Source: Ipomoea triloba (lineage: Eukaryota > Streptophyta > Magnoliopsida > Solanales > Convolvulaceae). From it: a stretch of 64,000 nucleotides of DNA. A program made the translations under genes and the position numbers. Below the pieces are notes generated by a model. The model ran no database searches, had not been told where the DNA came from, and saw nothing but the letters and a program-made list of their open reading frames with translations. The stretch spans positions 15,691,157 through 15,755,156 of the forward strand of contig NC_044925.1 of the NCBI RefSeq assembly GCF_003576645.1, written 5' to 3'. Each line of letters starts with the position of its first letter. Positions within the stretch are counted from its first letter, which is position 1. Below are positions 1 to 11,566 of this stretch, piece after piece.

Positions 1-207
1 CGCGATTTTACTTGCAAACTTGCATTAGTTACTTGCACTTTTAACACATTTTACTTGCACTAAATTTCGAGTTGTTTACGTAAATGCCACCGCGTATTAC
101 ATCTTATTCGTTAAATTTGGATACGTGGACGGCTGCGATTGATTCTATATTCTTTTATGGCCATTCATTCTCACTTGAGCACGCCCCTATATATATATAT
201 ATATAAC

Positions 208-629
208 TGACGGTAATAATGGGTTACCGGGTATGTAATCTGAGTATTATTGAAGTAAGATGATACAGTGTTTGAGTACTTGAGAACAGTATCGAGCGTA
301 GTGCTCAGCGTACAAGTGAATGTAATATCTATTGTCTAGTAAGAAGTGTAAGAAGTGCAAGAAGTGTAAGAAGTCTCAGAGAGCCCCCGCTACGTGGTTG
401 TGAGCCCTTTTATTCCATTCAGTTCAGTGACCGTTGGACATCAATACCTGAGGTATTGAATGCTGAGGAGCTGAACGTCTGTCATCAACGCTGAGGAGGT
501 GAACGTTGGCCATCAATGCTGAGGAGTTGGACCGTTGCGCCTTGATGCTGAGGAGTGAGGTGTCGGGTAGTTTGAACGGCAACTTGGTTATGACAATGGT
601 TCCGGGTCGGGTACCCAATTACCCTGTCA
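208..629 (-). repeat. LTR (left; 3' LTR of the minus-strand element)
   Basis: 422-bp direct repeat, TG...CA ends. It holds tandem AAGAAGTGT units (one more than the right copy) and a series of GCTGAGGAG motifs. A short minus-strand reading frame occurs in both LTRs and is not considered a gene. Confidence 0.9.
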
Positions 630-630
630 C

Positions 631-646
631 CAGTCCCCCCACTCCC
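631..646 (-). other. Putative polypurine tract
   Basis: On the minus strand GGGAGTGGGGGGACTG lies one base before the 3' LTR, the position and composition expected for the plus-strand primer of an LTR element. Confidence 0.55.
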
Positions 647-747
647 TAGCCAACAAGAGTAATTGAGGTGGTTTGGGAGTAATGATCTGCATGAGACTGT
701 TTTTATTTTTTTTTTTATTTTTTTTTTTATTTTTTTTTTTCGAACCG

Positions 748-1412
748 TAGTGGCCGAGGTCAGACCTCGGCCAAATCGGCCGAAGTCGTGGACTTCGGCC
801 AATTGACCTCGGCCAAATTTGGGCCGAGGTAGACCTCGGCCATAATCTTATTTTTTTTTTTTGTTTCTTTTTCTTTTTCTTTTTGTTTTTTGGTTTTTGT
901 TTTGTTTTGTTTGTTTGTTTGTTTTTGTTTTTGTTTGTTTGTTTGTTTTTTTTTTTTTTTTTTTTTTTTGACGTTCTGTGCGCGAGCTTACTTCGGCCAG
1001 CCGTAGGCTTCGATCAAAGGTCTGCTCTCCCGTCAGGTAGCTAGCGAGATCGGATCTCGTGCCAGCCCTAAGGGACTAGAGTGTGGTGTTTTTGAAATCA
1101 AGCATCTGGCTTGACCCAGGAAAACACTCTCCCGTCAGGTAGCTAGCGAGACCGGATCTCGTGCCGGCCCTAAGGGAATAGAGTTTTTTACTTGATGAGG
1201 AGCAGCGCCACTTGATGAGGTGACACCACTTGAGGAGCCACTTGATGAGGTGGTCGACTTCAAACCAAGTGTTGGCCGAGGTCAAGCCTCGACCAAGTGT
1301 TGGCCGAGGACTGACCTCGGCCAATTATATTATTATTATTGTTTTTTTTTTTTTTTAAATTTTGGACGAGGACTGACCTCGGCCAAACTTGGCCGAGGAC
1401 TGACTTCGGCCA
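748..1412. repeat. GGCCGAGGT hairpin clusters around a T-rich stretch
   Basis: Many copies of GGCCGAGGTC / GACCTCGGCC occur in head-to-head order at about 748..841 and 1267..1412, each able to fold as a perfect or near-perfect hairpin. Between them lies a stretch of T, TTTG and TTTC runs (about 849..969) and a near-repeat of CTCCCGTCAGGTAGCTAGCG (1028 and 1130). This fills the space between the end of gag and the 3' LTR, where pol would be in an autonomous element. Confidence 0.7.
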
Positions 1413-1436
1413 ACTTGGAGAGTTTTTGACCGACCA

Positions 1437-2972
1437 TCAGCGAATTACATGTTTTTTGCGTTGCACGGACTTTTCCTCTAGCTCACTGTTTCTTGCTTTC
1501 TCGCCCAGGTCACACCTCCTTTTCTTGGTGTTGGAAGCTGAAGGCTCAGGATCTTCTTTCTTTCGCCACACCTTGTCGGGTAGGCTTTGTTGATGTTGGT
1601 ACTGTCCCGGACACTCAACAAATGCTGGTGCTGAGGGAAAATGCACCATTCCCATTTCCTCAACGTGACTTAGGATCACGCTAACCGGGTGAGTGAGTGG
1701 TGTTAAGTGCCGCGGTGGGGCGAGACGAGAATGCTCATCTCTTCCCTTCGTTGAGGGTGGTTGGTTTGGTCGTGGTGTCTGGCTGGGCGGACCTGTTTTA
1801 TCAGGTCGCTCCCTCTTTCGTCCTTCCTCCTCATCCTTCTTTCTCCTGTCAGCCTCTTCTGCGTCTGCGTACCGGTTGGCCGTTCTCATGAGTTCTTCAT
1901 AAGAGCGTGGGTGGTGGGTGTTCAGTTGTTTGTGGAAATCGCCTGACCTCAGTGCTTGGATGAAGATGGGAATTGCTGCCTTCGAATCGAAGTCATATAC
2001 GTTGTTGACTTCTTTTTTCTATTTGCTTAAGAAGTCTCGCAGGCTTTCTCCCTTATCTTGTTTTACCCCCCCGAGATGTGAGAATGGTTTCTTATGTTGT
2101 ATACTCCCTGAGAAATAAGACAAGAAACTTTTGGATAGCTCTGCAAAAGTCTGAACTGATCCGTCTGGGATTGTGTTAAACCAATCTTGAGCAGTCCCGT
2201 CCAAAGTGGACAAGAACGCTCTGCACATTATGGCATCGCTTGCCCCAATCATGACCATGGCTGCCTTGTATCTTGTCATATGGGTACGCGGATCTGAAGT
2301 GCCAGTGTAGGCCTTGATGGTGGGTAGTTGAAAGTCTTTTGGAAGAGGAACTTCCATTATGTCAGGAGAGAATGGAGCGGCCATTCTTACCTCCGGTTCT
2401 GGTGAGTGTTCTCTTGCTTCTACTTTCTTTTCCAAATCATCTATCTGCCTTTGGAGTCTTTCCACCAGGCCTTCCTGTGGTGTTTGGTGTCTAGTGGAGT
2501 GACGCGGAGCCAATCCACCAGATTCGCCCATCCTTTCTCCGGATGGTCGTTTGGTTACTGTCTTTCCTGCTTGGGCACGGGGACCTCTATTGGAGGATCC
2601 TTGCACCCCCTGAGTTCTGTTTTGCCTCGGAGATTGCACTTCTCCCTCCAGAGGGGGTGGTGGCGGTAAGATCTGGCCTTGCATTTCTGCGACTAGTTGG
2701 GCCATCGTCGCCGCCGCCTGTTGGATGACCTGCGCTGCTGCCTGAAGGTCCACCACCTGGGCGGGAGCAGCAGTTGCTGGGAGGGGAGTACGGCCACCAC
2801 CATGGTCGTCGTTGAGTTGGGTACGGAGGTCACCTTCACTGCGGTTGTTGTTGTTGAGTTGGCTGCGAAGGTCACCTCCATGGTTACTGTTGAGCTGCTC
2901 ACGAAGATCACCCGAGGGGTGACCCTTGTTCACCTGACTAGGTGTGCGCGAGCTGCTGGATCCAGATACCAT
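1437..2972 (-). pseudogene. gag: Ty3/gypsy (Tat-like) gag, one in-frame stop
   Basis: Reading starts at ATG 2972 and runs in one frame to a TGA at 1437, interrupted once by TAG at 2019..2021. Removing that stop gives about 511 residues. The first ~180 residues are low-complexity (repeats of DLR.QLN, proline-rich). A short coiled coil follows (VERLQRQIDDLEKKVEA), then the retrotransposon gag core with LPTIKAYTGTSDPRTHM, TAQDWFNTIPDGS and YEELMRTANRYADAEEA. A charged, lysine/arginine-rich tail ends the protein. I see no CCHC zinc knuckle, which autonomous relatives usually have. Gag would form the particle that packages the RNA. The single nonsense codon suggests recent loss, or read-through that cannot be judged here. 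Confidence 0.8.
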
Positions 2973-3036
2973 TGATAGCGATGAGATGAACTGAGTGGTT
3001 TTTTGATTTTGTGATTTTAGCCTGAGATCTGATCTC

Positions 3037-3057
3037 GGCTCTCAACGAGAGCACCAA
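3037..3057 (-). other. Putative primer-binding site
   Basis: On the minus strand the bases directly after the 5' LTR read TTGGTGCTCTCGTTGAGAGC. The TGG at the start matches the CCA end of a tRNA. The tRNA itself was not identified. Confidence 0.5.
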
Positions 3058-3470
3058 TGACGGTAATAATGGGTTACCGGGTATGTAATCTGAGTATTAT
3101 TGAAGTAAGATGGTACAGTGTTTGAGTACTTGAGAACAGTATCGAGCGTAGTGCTCAGCGTACAAGTGAATGTAATATCTATTGTCTAGTAAGAAGTGTA
3201 AGAAGTGTAAGAAGTCTCAGAGAGCCCCCGCTACGTGGTTGTGAGCCCTTTTATTCCATTCAGTTCAGTGACCGTTGGACATCAATACCTGAGGTATTGA
3301 ATGCTGAGGAGCTGAACGTCTGTCATCAACGCTGAGGAGGTGAACGTTGGCCATCAATGCTGAGGAGTTGGACCGTTGCGCCTTGATGCTGAGGAGTGAG
3401 GTGTCGGGTAGTTTGAACGGCAACTTGGTTATGACAATGGTTCCGGGTCGGGTACCCAATTACCCTGTCA
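3058..3470 (-). repeat. LTR (right; 5' LTR of the minus-strand element)
   Basis: 413-bp partner of the LTR at 208..629, nearly identical, and followed directly by the target duplication ATAAC. Confidence 0.9.
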
Positions 3471-3475
3471 ATAAC

Positions 3476-3741
3476 AATTTAAAATTAAAATCGAAGGATC
3501 ACAAGTGATCAATGGAGGACCTTAGATTGTATTAACTTTATTATTATATTCACATACAATAATGCAAATTAAGTGGTTGATATATTTTTGAGTGTAGTAA
3601 TCTAAGTCAACCAAGACTGTACTGTTCCAGTACACGATAATGTGGGTGTATTTATGCATAGGATGTGTACATTTTGTTTTTCACATTATAATCAGATAGG
3701 GGAGTGACCTGTAAAATGGTCCAGTCTTCATTTTACGCTGG
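3476..3741. other. AT-rich spacer, no gene seen
   Basis: Sequence between the first LTR element and the MITE at 3751. AT-rich, no long reading frame and no repeat structure that I can recognise. Confidence 0.5.
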
Positions 3742-3878
3742 TTAGAAATTGGGAAAATTGCACTTTTTCTCACTAAGTTATAGAATAATTGTAAAATTCG
3801 TCTTTAAGTTTTGGTCATACTCATTTTTCGTCTTTTAAGTTATCATTGACGTTGCACTTTTTGTCCCTGAGTTATACT

Positions 3879-4655
3879 TGTGAACAAGAAAAAGTTAAAA
3901 GTATATATATTTGAATTTCAAAGTGCGCGGGTACAGATCTCTATCTAGAACATCCTCTGATTCTTCACTTGCTTTACTTGACTTGAAACTTTAACTGAAG
4001 GGCCTCCGGAATGCGGCTTTGTTCTTCAAAGAAGGACTTTGTTGCTTGATCTTCGTTGAAGGGCTTCCGGACTCAAATGGCTTGATCTTCAGTTCGCTTT
4101 AACTTAGCTTGAACACTTGAATATTTGGTCTTCAATCAACTTTAGCTTGGCTTGATTTCTTCAATTCAGAGCTTCTTCAGGTTCTTCAATTCCTCAAGTG
4201 TGTGTTTTTTGGAATGAATGAAGGGCTCTATTTATAGGGGAGAATATGAGAGACTTTCGATGGGCTTCAAACTCTTCAATATTATCCTTATATTATTTAG
4301 GATAATATGAATATTTATCTAGAATGTATCTAGCCACCATTGCATCCAAATTCATAATTTTATCACATATTCAAATTAAATAATTAATTTAAATATATGA
4401 ATATTTATCACATACTTAAATTAAATAATTAATTTAAATATATAAATATTTCCTGACGGGCCAAATATGGATCAGTCCATCTTTATAATTTGAGTCCATC
4501 GGCCATTAATTATATTCAATTTGGGCAATTGGGCCAATTTAATTGGACAATTTAATTAGTCCAAATAAATCAATAATCAGCCCAATTACATCAAAAATGA
4601 AGCCCATAACATACGAATCAGCCCATTTGTCGGCTTCAAATTTTCTGTGTCTATA
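3879..4655 (-). repeat. LTR (left) of the PMD-carrying element
   Basis: 777 bp. Matches 11224..11566 joined to 25622..26064. The last bases read CTATA against CTACA in the other copy, a single change at the terminus. Confidence 0.88.
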
Positions 4656-5043
4656 AATTGCCCCCTCGAGACTTGCTGGGACACGCTACTTGATGTACTT
4701 GGAGCGAGGAAGTCTCGAAATAAATCCCAAATTTGTCACTTTAAAGTTTTACCTTATCCACCCACAAACAAAGAATTTCAAGTTTTGATTACCCACATCA
4801 TTTAGGCTTCAAATAACTAACTTTGAATACAATTAGTCCTTTCAGAACTCCTTATGGCAATTTAAGATCAATGAATAAGAATTCCATTTGAACTGTGAAT
4901 CCTGGACGTCGGAATCGCATAAAAACTTGAATCTCAAACTTACTCTAAATACCGAATAACTCTGAACCCCAATTAAACCTTGAATTAAATCCCAATCAAA
5001 GTTTGAATCCCAATTTAACTCATATTACGCTGCCAAGAAACAC

Positions 5044-5050
5044 TATAAAT
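5044..5050 (+). promoter_or_regulatory. Putative TATA box of the PMD gene
   Basis: TATAAAT lies about 100 bp before a strong donor (AAG|GTAACT at 5149). The first exon would be roughly 5075..5148, the leader intron 5149..5826 ending in CACTTTCAG, with the ATG four bases into the next exon. All of this is on the plus strand, opposite to the host retroelement's transcript. Confidence 0.5.
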
Positions 5051-5830
5051 AAGGCATCCGGTCTTCTTGAATTTTTCAACGGTGAATCAAGGAAGGATTG
5101 AGCACAAAAGGAACCAAGAACCCCCTCCAAGATTAGCTTTCGCATAAGGTAACTCACTTATTTTTCCTTTAAATTTTTACTTTGCGACTTTTCCTTCTCG
5201 CCGAAAATTCGCTTCGCCGACAGAGGGACTTTCCAGCGCTGCAATTATGGCGTCGTCTGCGACTGCTTCTTGATTTAGGGAGAACACCATTTGCTTTTCC
5301 TTTTCAATACCCTGCTTGTGTGGTTTCAATATTTGGTAGACAACCCAACACCGCAGCATGTGAATTTGAAAGGCATTAATTTTAATTCCTCATCACAACT
5401 TTCTTCTTTCCCAACTTTGATTTCAACTTTTCTCTTCCTTTTTGTCATCTTACTTCGCACAGTATACTTACACATATATAATATGCATACACATGTAAAA
5501 TATGTGCTATTGTAGGATGTACCAACTTTTAAAATCAATATATATATATAATTCCTCACAGTATGCAAGATTACCATTTACTTTCCCAATTTCCTTTATT
5601 TGCGTGCCAATATACACAATCCATGTTTGCTTTATATATATTGTGTGTAAATACACACGCATTCTTTTGGAAGAAATAAACACGCGTATTTATTCTTGCA
5701 GAGTCGTAGGTTCGCTCATTCCTTGTCTTGTGTGTACACTGTATGTTACTTAACCCATATTAAGTACATAAATTCAAGTTCACTTTAATTGTTAACCAAC
5801 TTGCTCTTGTACTGTAGCACTTTCAGAAAC

Positions 5831-8630
5831 ATGGATTTTCAAGATCATACTCATCCCAATGGTCAGAGGAGTCTCATACTAACGAATAATAGGAACGAAC
5901 ACACGGTTACATTGGTCGTTGACTCGCCTTTAGTACAACACCCCTTGCCAGGACTAGCAGTGTCATACCGCGAAAGCAATTGGACACCCGAATACGATGT
6001 TCCTCCCTCTCACGTTTGGACTCTGCAGCCCGGTCTACTCCATGAATCCTTCGCCGACACATTCCCATCGTTAGGAAAACGTATACTTGACGGTGAAGTC
6101 TCTTGGAGCAATCACCCAAATTTTGACGGTGAGTTTTCTTTCACCAAAGGCTACTGGGAATGGGCTGAGGACATACTCAGCCACTATGGCAAAGTGCTTA
6201 GGAAAGGGTCCATTTATGATGCTGTGTATGCATCATTATTTACATATGATCGCAACACGAGCATCATCCAGGCCTTTTGCGAAGCATGGTGCCCACTAAC
6301 GAATACTCTAGTGACATCACAAGGCGAAGTGACTATCTCACTTCGGGACTTGCACATTCTTGGTGGATTGCCCCTACTTGGCAAAGCGTACGATGAACGC
6401 ATTCCCACTGCTTTGGAGCTGAACAGGTCCCACAACAGTACACACTTTTACAAGAGTTGCTCATACCTACTGGCTGCTTTCCACCACTTGAGTAATCAAG
6501 AAGTTGACTCCCCTCATGTTTGTGTCTCCCAATGGATCGAATTTTGGTGTCGAAAGTCGCAAAGATACCAAGCTCCCCCAGCTCGTAAGGAAACAAAGGG
6601 TAGGAGATCTCGTCCAAAGGCTACATACAACCCGAGTGGGATCATTGATGCTTTCGAAGGTTGGTCGAGTGTTAGCGATGTGCCCTTTGAGACACTTGGC
6701 ATTCCACGAATCCAAGAGGAAGAGATTTACTTGGCAGCATTCTTAGCATGCTGGCTCTGTGTATTTGTGCTCCCAAGTACACCTTCAAATGCCATTCGCC
6801 CAGAGACCTTTAGAATGGCTTGCATCATGGCTCAAGGACGTCGAGTATGCCTCGCAGTCCCTGTCCTTGCAAGCATTTATCATGGCCTAAACTTGATCTC
6901 ACGAGCTATTTCCCCTGGTTTCATTAAATCTACCTTTCCTTACCACTATTTGTACGGGTGGCTATCAGCATATCTCAATACCCACTTCGAGGCTCCCAAC
7001 CTTATGTCTCCGCGCCCAAGGATGGTTTCCTTTTCGGGAGAGGGTGGTGCAAAGTTTTACAGCGAAACTGACGCTCGTAAAAAGATCTTCAAGGGAGAAT
7101 CCATCAATTGGCTTTACGCATCTCGTAACCATGATAGAGATTACATATTTCATGACGACGGTAAAGGGATTGAGGAAGACTTGGAATACTTCTTATGCCT
7201 TCGCCCTTGCAGACTCATAGTACGTCAAGGGCAACAATGCGTGGCTGAACCTTACACGCCTCACCGATTTAGTAGGCAATTTGGATTTTATCAAGCTCAT
7301 GCCCCTGGTTGCCTTGCACTAGACAAACGTCGCATCTCACTTGATGAGGGATTAAAAGAATGGCGTCAATATGCCCATACAGGGTCCCTATCAAAAGCTA
7401 CATTTCCTACGAACCCGATAGCACCACAGAGGCACCATTCTAGCACATACATGACTTGGCTTCGGCAGGTGAATGCCAGCTTACTTGAAGATCACATCTC
7501 GCAACTAATCACTCTTGGAAACCTATCCACATCCAAAATAGGAGAAGACAAAGATGCCCCCAAGAAAGACAAAGAAGCCGAGTTGTCTCACGATCATTCT
7601 CATAAAAGAAAATCAGTGACAGAAAATCATCTTGAGAAGAATTCGGATGAGAACACCCCTAGCCACAAGGGTCGGCATTGGAAAAGGCCTAAACAAGACT
7701 CGTCAGCAGAGGTTATAATCATTCTTCTTTTCTCGTAAATCACCCTTCTTACAAACATCTTCTAAATGTTGTTGTTTTCCTTTTGAACAGGTTGTAATTG
7801 AACATAATACAAGCAAAGATGCATTATCTTCAAATCAACCTCCATGCGATGAAGAGAACAATGAAGAATTGAACTCTATCAATCCATCGAGCCCCTTGGA
7901 GATAGTTCAAGAAAAGACCCCTTCCATTGCGCCTCAAGTACTGAAATCAACACCTCAGGCTTCTATCTTCCAAAGTATAGATTTCTTCCTTTCAACATAT
8001 AAAGAATTTGTTGTTAACTTTTGGAATACCATTCGCGAAACATTGAGTTCGACCCCGATCGATGAGATTTCTTCTCTTAAAGAAAGCACTGAAAGAAATA
8101 TTCAATTGATGAAAAAGGATGGAATAGATCTAACAGTCTTAGAGGAACGAGTGACCGATTTCTTCGAGAGAGTTCAAGGCTACGACCAGATTCGTTCTAA
8201 GGCTTTGGAGGCTGCCTCACAAAAAGTCCAAGATGAGATGTTACCCTTAGCAAAAGATGCTCTCACAAAGGCCCAAGAGGAGTACTCTAAACTTCAAGAG
8301 TTATTACTTGATCACCGAAAAGCTTTAGCAGACTCTAATGGGCAACAAGATTATCTTGAGATCAAGATAAAGGATGCCAGGAAGCTTATAAAAAGATCCA
8401 AAGCACAGCTCAAGGAAGTCCATGATCAAAAGCAAAAACTTGAAGATCTTATCACTGAGGCCCAACAGGAACTCGATGACGCGCAAGTTGTCGTCTCAAA
8501 TGCTGAAGAAGAAGTCTTGCGCATTCAAAACAATACCGTGTTGATCGAAGATACTGAAGAGGACTTGAATGCTGCTAGGAATGAGGTGGAAGCACACAAA
8601 GCAGACCTCATGAATCTCAACTTGTTCTAG
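5831..8630 (+). CDS. Plant mobile domain (PMD) + coiled-coil protein, antisense gene inside an LTR element
   Basis: Two coding exons, 5831..7711 and 7791..8630, join in phase 0 (GAG|GTTATAATC donor, TTTTGAACAG acceptor) to give about 906 residues without a stop. The ATG at 5831 is preferred; the reading frame before it contains no other ATG. Residues ~55..450 match the plant mobile domain (also called aminotransferase-like): LHESFADTFPSLG, WCPLTNTLVTSQGEV, ISLRDLHILGGLPLLG, IRPETFRMACIMAQG and FPYHYLYGWLSAYLNTHFEA. A lysine-rich linker follows, and the second exon is a long acidic coiled coil (about residues 750..900). PMD proteins of the MAIN/MAIL1 kind act in the nucleus in gene and transposon silencing. 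Versions inside transposons are known, function unclear. Here the frame is intact while the host gag is broken. A poly(A) signal lies at 8751. Confidence 0.85.
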
Positions 8631-8750
8631 ATTCAAACTTTTATCATTACTTCGCTTTTAGTTCGTTTTTCCCTTATAGCTTCGATTTTTACTGCGTTTT
8701 AGCTCATTCTTCCTTTATTGAATTGTTAAAACATACTTCCCTTGCAATTT

Positions 8751-8756
8751 AATAAA
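8751..8756 (+). terminator. Putative polyadenylation signal of the PMD gene
   Basis: AATAAA about 120 bp after the stop codon, in an AT-rich 3' region. Confidence 0.45.
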
Positions 8757-8759
8757 AGA

Positions 8760-9452
8760 ATATATTTTCCATTTTCTTTATTGTCACTAAACATGAATGA
8801 CAACTACCATAGACCTTCCCTTTAAAAGATTTACATAAAATATGAACACAGGAAATTCTGGACTGATTCGTGCCTTCACTTCCCCTTAAACTTTGACCCT
8901 TCAAACGTTGTACTCAAGCCTAGATGTCTTCATGAAAGTTGTAGCTCTGTAAGTTAGCTTTCCAAGGACACCTAGATCGTCTCAATCGGATCAATATAGG
9001 CCGAGATATGATCAAAATACTAAACAGTGGTCAATCGCTGCGGGAATGCATGCTTTGGCAATTCTCTTCCATTCCAAGACTTGCAATGCTTTCCATACTT
9101 CTCCTCTTCTTTTCCATGCCCATATTGCTTGTCTTGAATTATAATAAAATCACCATCTTGGAAATGAATTGGAGTTTTCTTTTGTTATGACTGAACTTAG
9201 ACAATGAAATTTCTAAGCTGCCTACGTACTCCCATGAAGGAGATCAAGTCAAACGTAGTTCAAATAACCTTTAGAATGGTTAATGTCGTACACAGTTTAA
9301 ACTCTTGCGGGCCAGGAGCTTACCGTACGCAGTTTAAACTCATGCGGGTCAGGAGTGTCTATGACTTGGGCCCACCCATAGACAAGTGAGATGTTTAGCA
9401 GTTTAACCACGTGCAAACATTTTTGGTGGACTTCTTCTCATTCATCAAAGTA
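8760..9452. other. Non-coding interval between PMD gene and gag
   Basis: Lies between the convergent PMD gene and gag, where pol would be expected. I see no reverse transcriptase, RNase H or integrase motif on either strand. A short repeat GCAGTTTAAACT(C/T) TGCGGG occurs twice near 9290..9350. Confidence 0.55.
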
Positions 9453-11167
9453 TCATGGCCATGCGATCACCCTCCAATTCTTGGGTGCCTCCATGTCTTG
9501 ACCATTTTCAGATGTAGCATAACTTGATTCCATACTTTCTTCATTTTCTTCTTGCATGGAAGTGTGCACGATAATCTTTGGCCGAATCTTTAAAACTTCG
9601 CCACACAGAACATTAACATCGGCTTCTCGTCTCATACGAGAAGGAACTGCACTCTTGATTTCCTTTGATGGTTCTGCGTCAAGAGGAGACTTGGTATGCT
9701 TCTTAATGGTAGGGACATGTCCAAGTCTCTCATGCACAGACTTCTTCTTGACTTCCTTAGGACTTGCCCCCAACCTGTTAAAGACTGATTTGGAAAGGGT
9801 TTGCCCCCTTTCTTAAAATCTTGTTTCCCACCATCCTTCAAAGAGCTTGGTATGTTGAGCGCGCTCAACCCACCTCCGGCTGCGATATTCAGTTCCATGT
9901 CATGTGCCCGGCTAGACAGTTCCACGAACGTTTTGGGCTTAATCCCCTACAAGATGTAAGAGAGCTCAAAGCGCATTCCTTGAATGCACATGTCAATAGC
10001 AGCACGTTGTGATATCCTTTCTTGACAATTTAAGTATAAACCTCTCCACCTTTCAATGTAATCAACGGAAGGCTCGCCTTTCCACTGGTGGGTAGTGGTG
10101 AGTTCCACGAAGCTGACAGTTCTCGTTGCACTGTAAAAACGATCCAAGAATTCACGCTCCATGTCATGCCAGCTATCAATGCATCCTGGCTCAAGGTCAA
10201 TATACCAGTCAAAAGCTGTTCCCTTCAACGAGCGAACAAATTGCTTAACTAGGTAATCACCATAGGTCCCAGCCTCGTTGCAAGTCTCCACGAAATGGGT
10301 AATGTGTTGCCTAGGATTTCCCTTCCCATCAAACTGTTGGAATTTAGGCGGCTGATACCCAAGCGGCATCCTTAGCTCCTCGATCCTTTGAGTGTAAGGC
10401 TTGGCATATGTGTAAGAACGTTGCCCCACCTCAAGCTTTCCTTTGATGGCATCCATGATGTAGTCATTTAGTTGCTCGACGGGTATCATGCCCCCAGAGA
10501 CTGGAACACTCTTTTCAGCGTGTGGTGGGCGAGATACAGTTTCTTCTATCCCTGCAGCATGCCTATCGTCATGCACTGGTGACTCTTTATCAACTTCATC
10601 TTCTTAAGTTTGGGGTTGTTTCCCAGAAGCTCGACTTGTTTCACCATTTCTCCCCCTTTCAACCTTCTCACTGAGATCATTGAGCTTCCTTTCTTGACTG
10701 TGAAGAAGCACACTCATTGCCTCGAGAGTTTTGGTGATATTCGCTATTTGCTCCTCCATCGAAGCTGCGTTCGTTGTCATAGCAGGCATGACGGTGTAGA
10801 CATGAGTCCCTTCCGATGGTGGTTTCTATATAGGAGACGAGCTTCCACTGCTAGTAGTTCCTTTTGAGGGAACAGGGGAAGGACTTCCGCTTCGAGTAGC
10901 TTCTTTCGAGGGAGTAGGACTCTTGCTACCAACGGTCTCTGTTGTTGAGGATGAACCCCTATCATATGTAGCTTTCTTTGAGCCGATGGGGACGCCTCCA
11001 AGCCTTCGGACGACGTTGTGAGCAATGCTTTGGGTCTCGCTCAACTCCACCCCTAGGTCCCTCACTCGACTTCGAGTCAGTGCACCTTGCACGTCGCGCC
11101 TGTCGGAGCCGGCCACAGAAGATTCCTTAGAGCCGGTAGCTTGAGCGTAAGTCTTTCTTGATGCCAT
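9453..11167 (-). pseudogene. gag: Ty3/gypsy gag of the PMD-carrying element, broken
   Basis: Starts at ATG 11167 with a serine-rich head that contains several (S)GSPSP / SGSSSP repeats. A heptad region follows (EEQIANITKTLEAMSVLLHS), then the gag core PKFQQFDGKGNPRQHITHFV, FVRSLKGTAFDWYIDLEPG, EREFLDRFYS and the motif TRAHDMEL-like SSRAHDMELNIA. In-frame stops interrupt it at 10826 (TAG), 10604 (TAA) and 9947 (TAG, where relatives have Gln). A frameshift near 9770 moves the C-terminal part (SVHERLGHVPTIKK...) to another frame. No zinc knuckle or protease follows. The gene was once a capsid-type gag and cannot now make a full protein. Confidence 0.8.
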
Positions 11168-11223
11168 TTGGATACTTGTGAAGAGATGAGAGGTAGAGAG
11201 GTCCCACTGGGCGTGCCAAAATC

Positions 11224-11566
11224 TGTGAACAAGAAAAAGTGAAAAGTATATATATTTGAATTTCAAAGTGCGCGGGTACAGATCTCTATCTAAAACATCC
11301 TCTGATTCTTCACTTGCTTTACTTGACTTGAAACTTTAACTGAAGGGCCTCCGGAATGCGGCTTTGTTCTTCAAAGAAGGGCTTTGTTGCTTGATCTTCG
11401 TTGAAGGGCTTCCGGACTCAAATGGCTTGATCTTCAGTTCGCTTTAACTTAGCTTTAACTTAGCTTGAACACTTGAATATTTGGTCTTCAATCAACTTTA
11501 GTTTGGCTTGATTTCTTCAATTAAGAGCCTCTTCAGGTTCTTCAATCCCTCAAGTGTGTGTTTTTT
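11224..11566 (-). repeat. LTR (right), first part
   Basis: First 343 bp of the right LTR; it stops at the T run where the Tekay-like element inserted and resumes after 25621. Compared with the left copy it has a short duplication of TTTAACTTAGC. Confidence 0.88.

Larger units (their letters stand above)
208..3470 (-). mobile_element. Non-autonomous gag-only LTR retrotransposon (TR-GAG type), copy 1
   Basis: Two near-identical direct repeats (208..629 and 3058..3470) begin TGACGG and end CTGTCA. They are flanked by the perfect 5-bp target duplication ATAAC (203..207 and 3471..3475). The only coding capacity inside is a gag on the minus strand, so the element reads right to left. Just inside the right LTR the minus strand reads TTGGTGCTCTCG, a primer-binding-site-like start. 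Just inside the left LTR is a G-rich polypurine tract. No protease, reverse transcriptase or integrase is present in 2.4 kb of internal sequence, so it must rely on another element's enzymes. The LTRs differ by about one substitution and one missing 9-bp repeat unit, which implies a very recent insertion. Confidence 0.9.

Noticed and set aside
424..618. 64-residue frame in the LTR, also at 3265..3459
   Set aside because: Duplicated only because it lies in both LTRs; no domain, no support for translation.
9008..9389. Short plus-strand frames after the PMD gene
   Set aside because: No domain and no continuity with PMD exons; the coding frame ends at 8630 with a poly(A) signal behind it.
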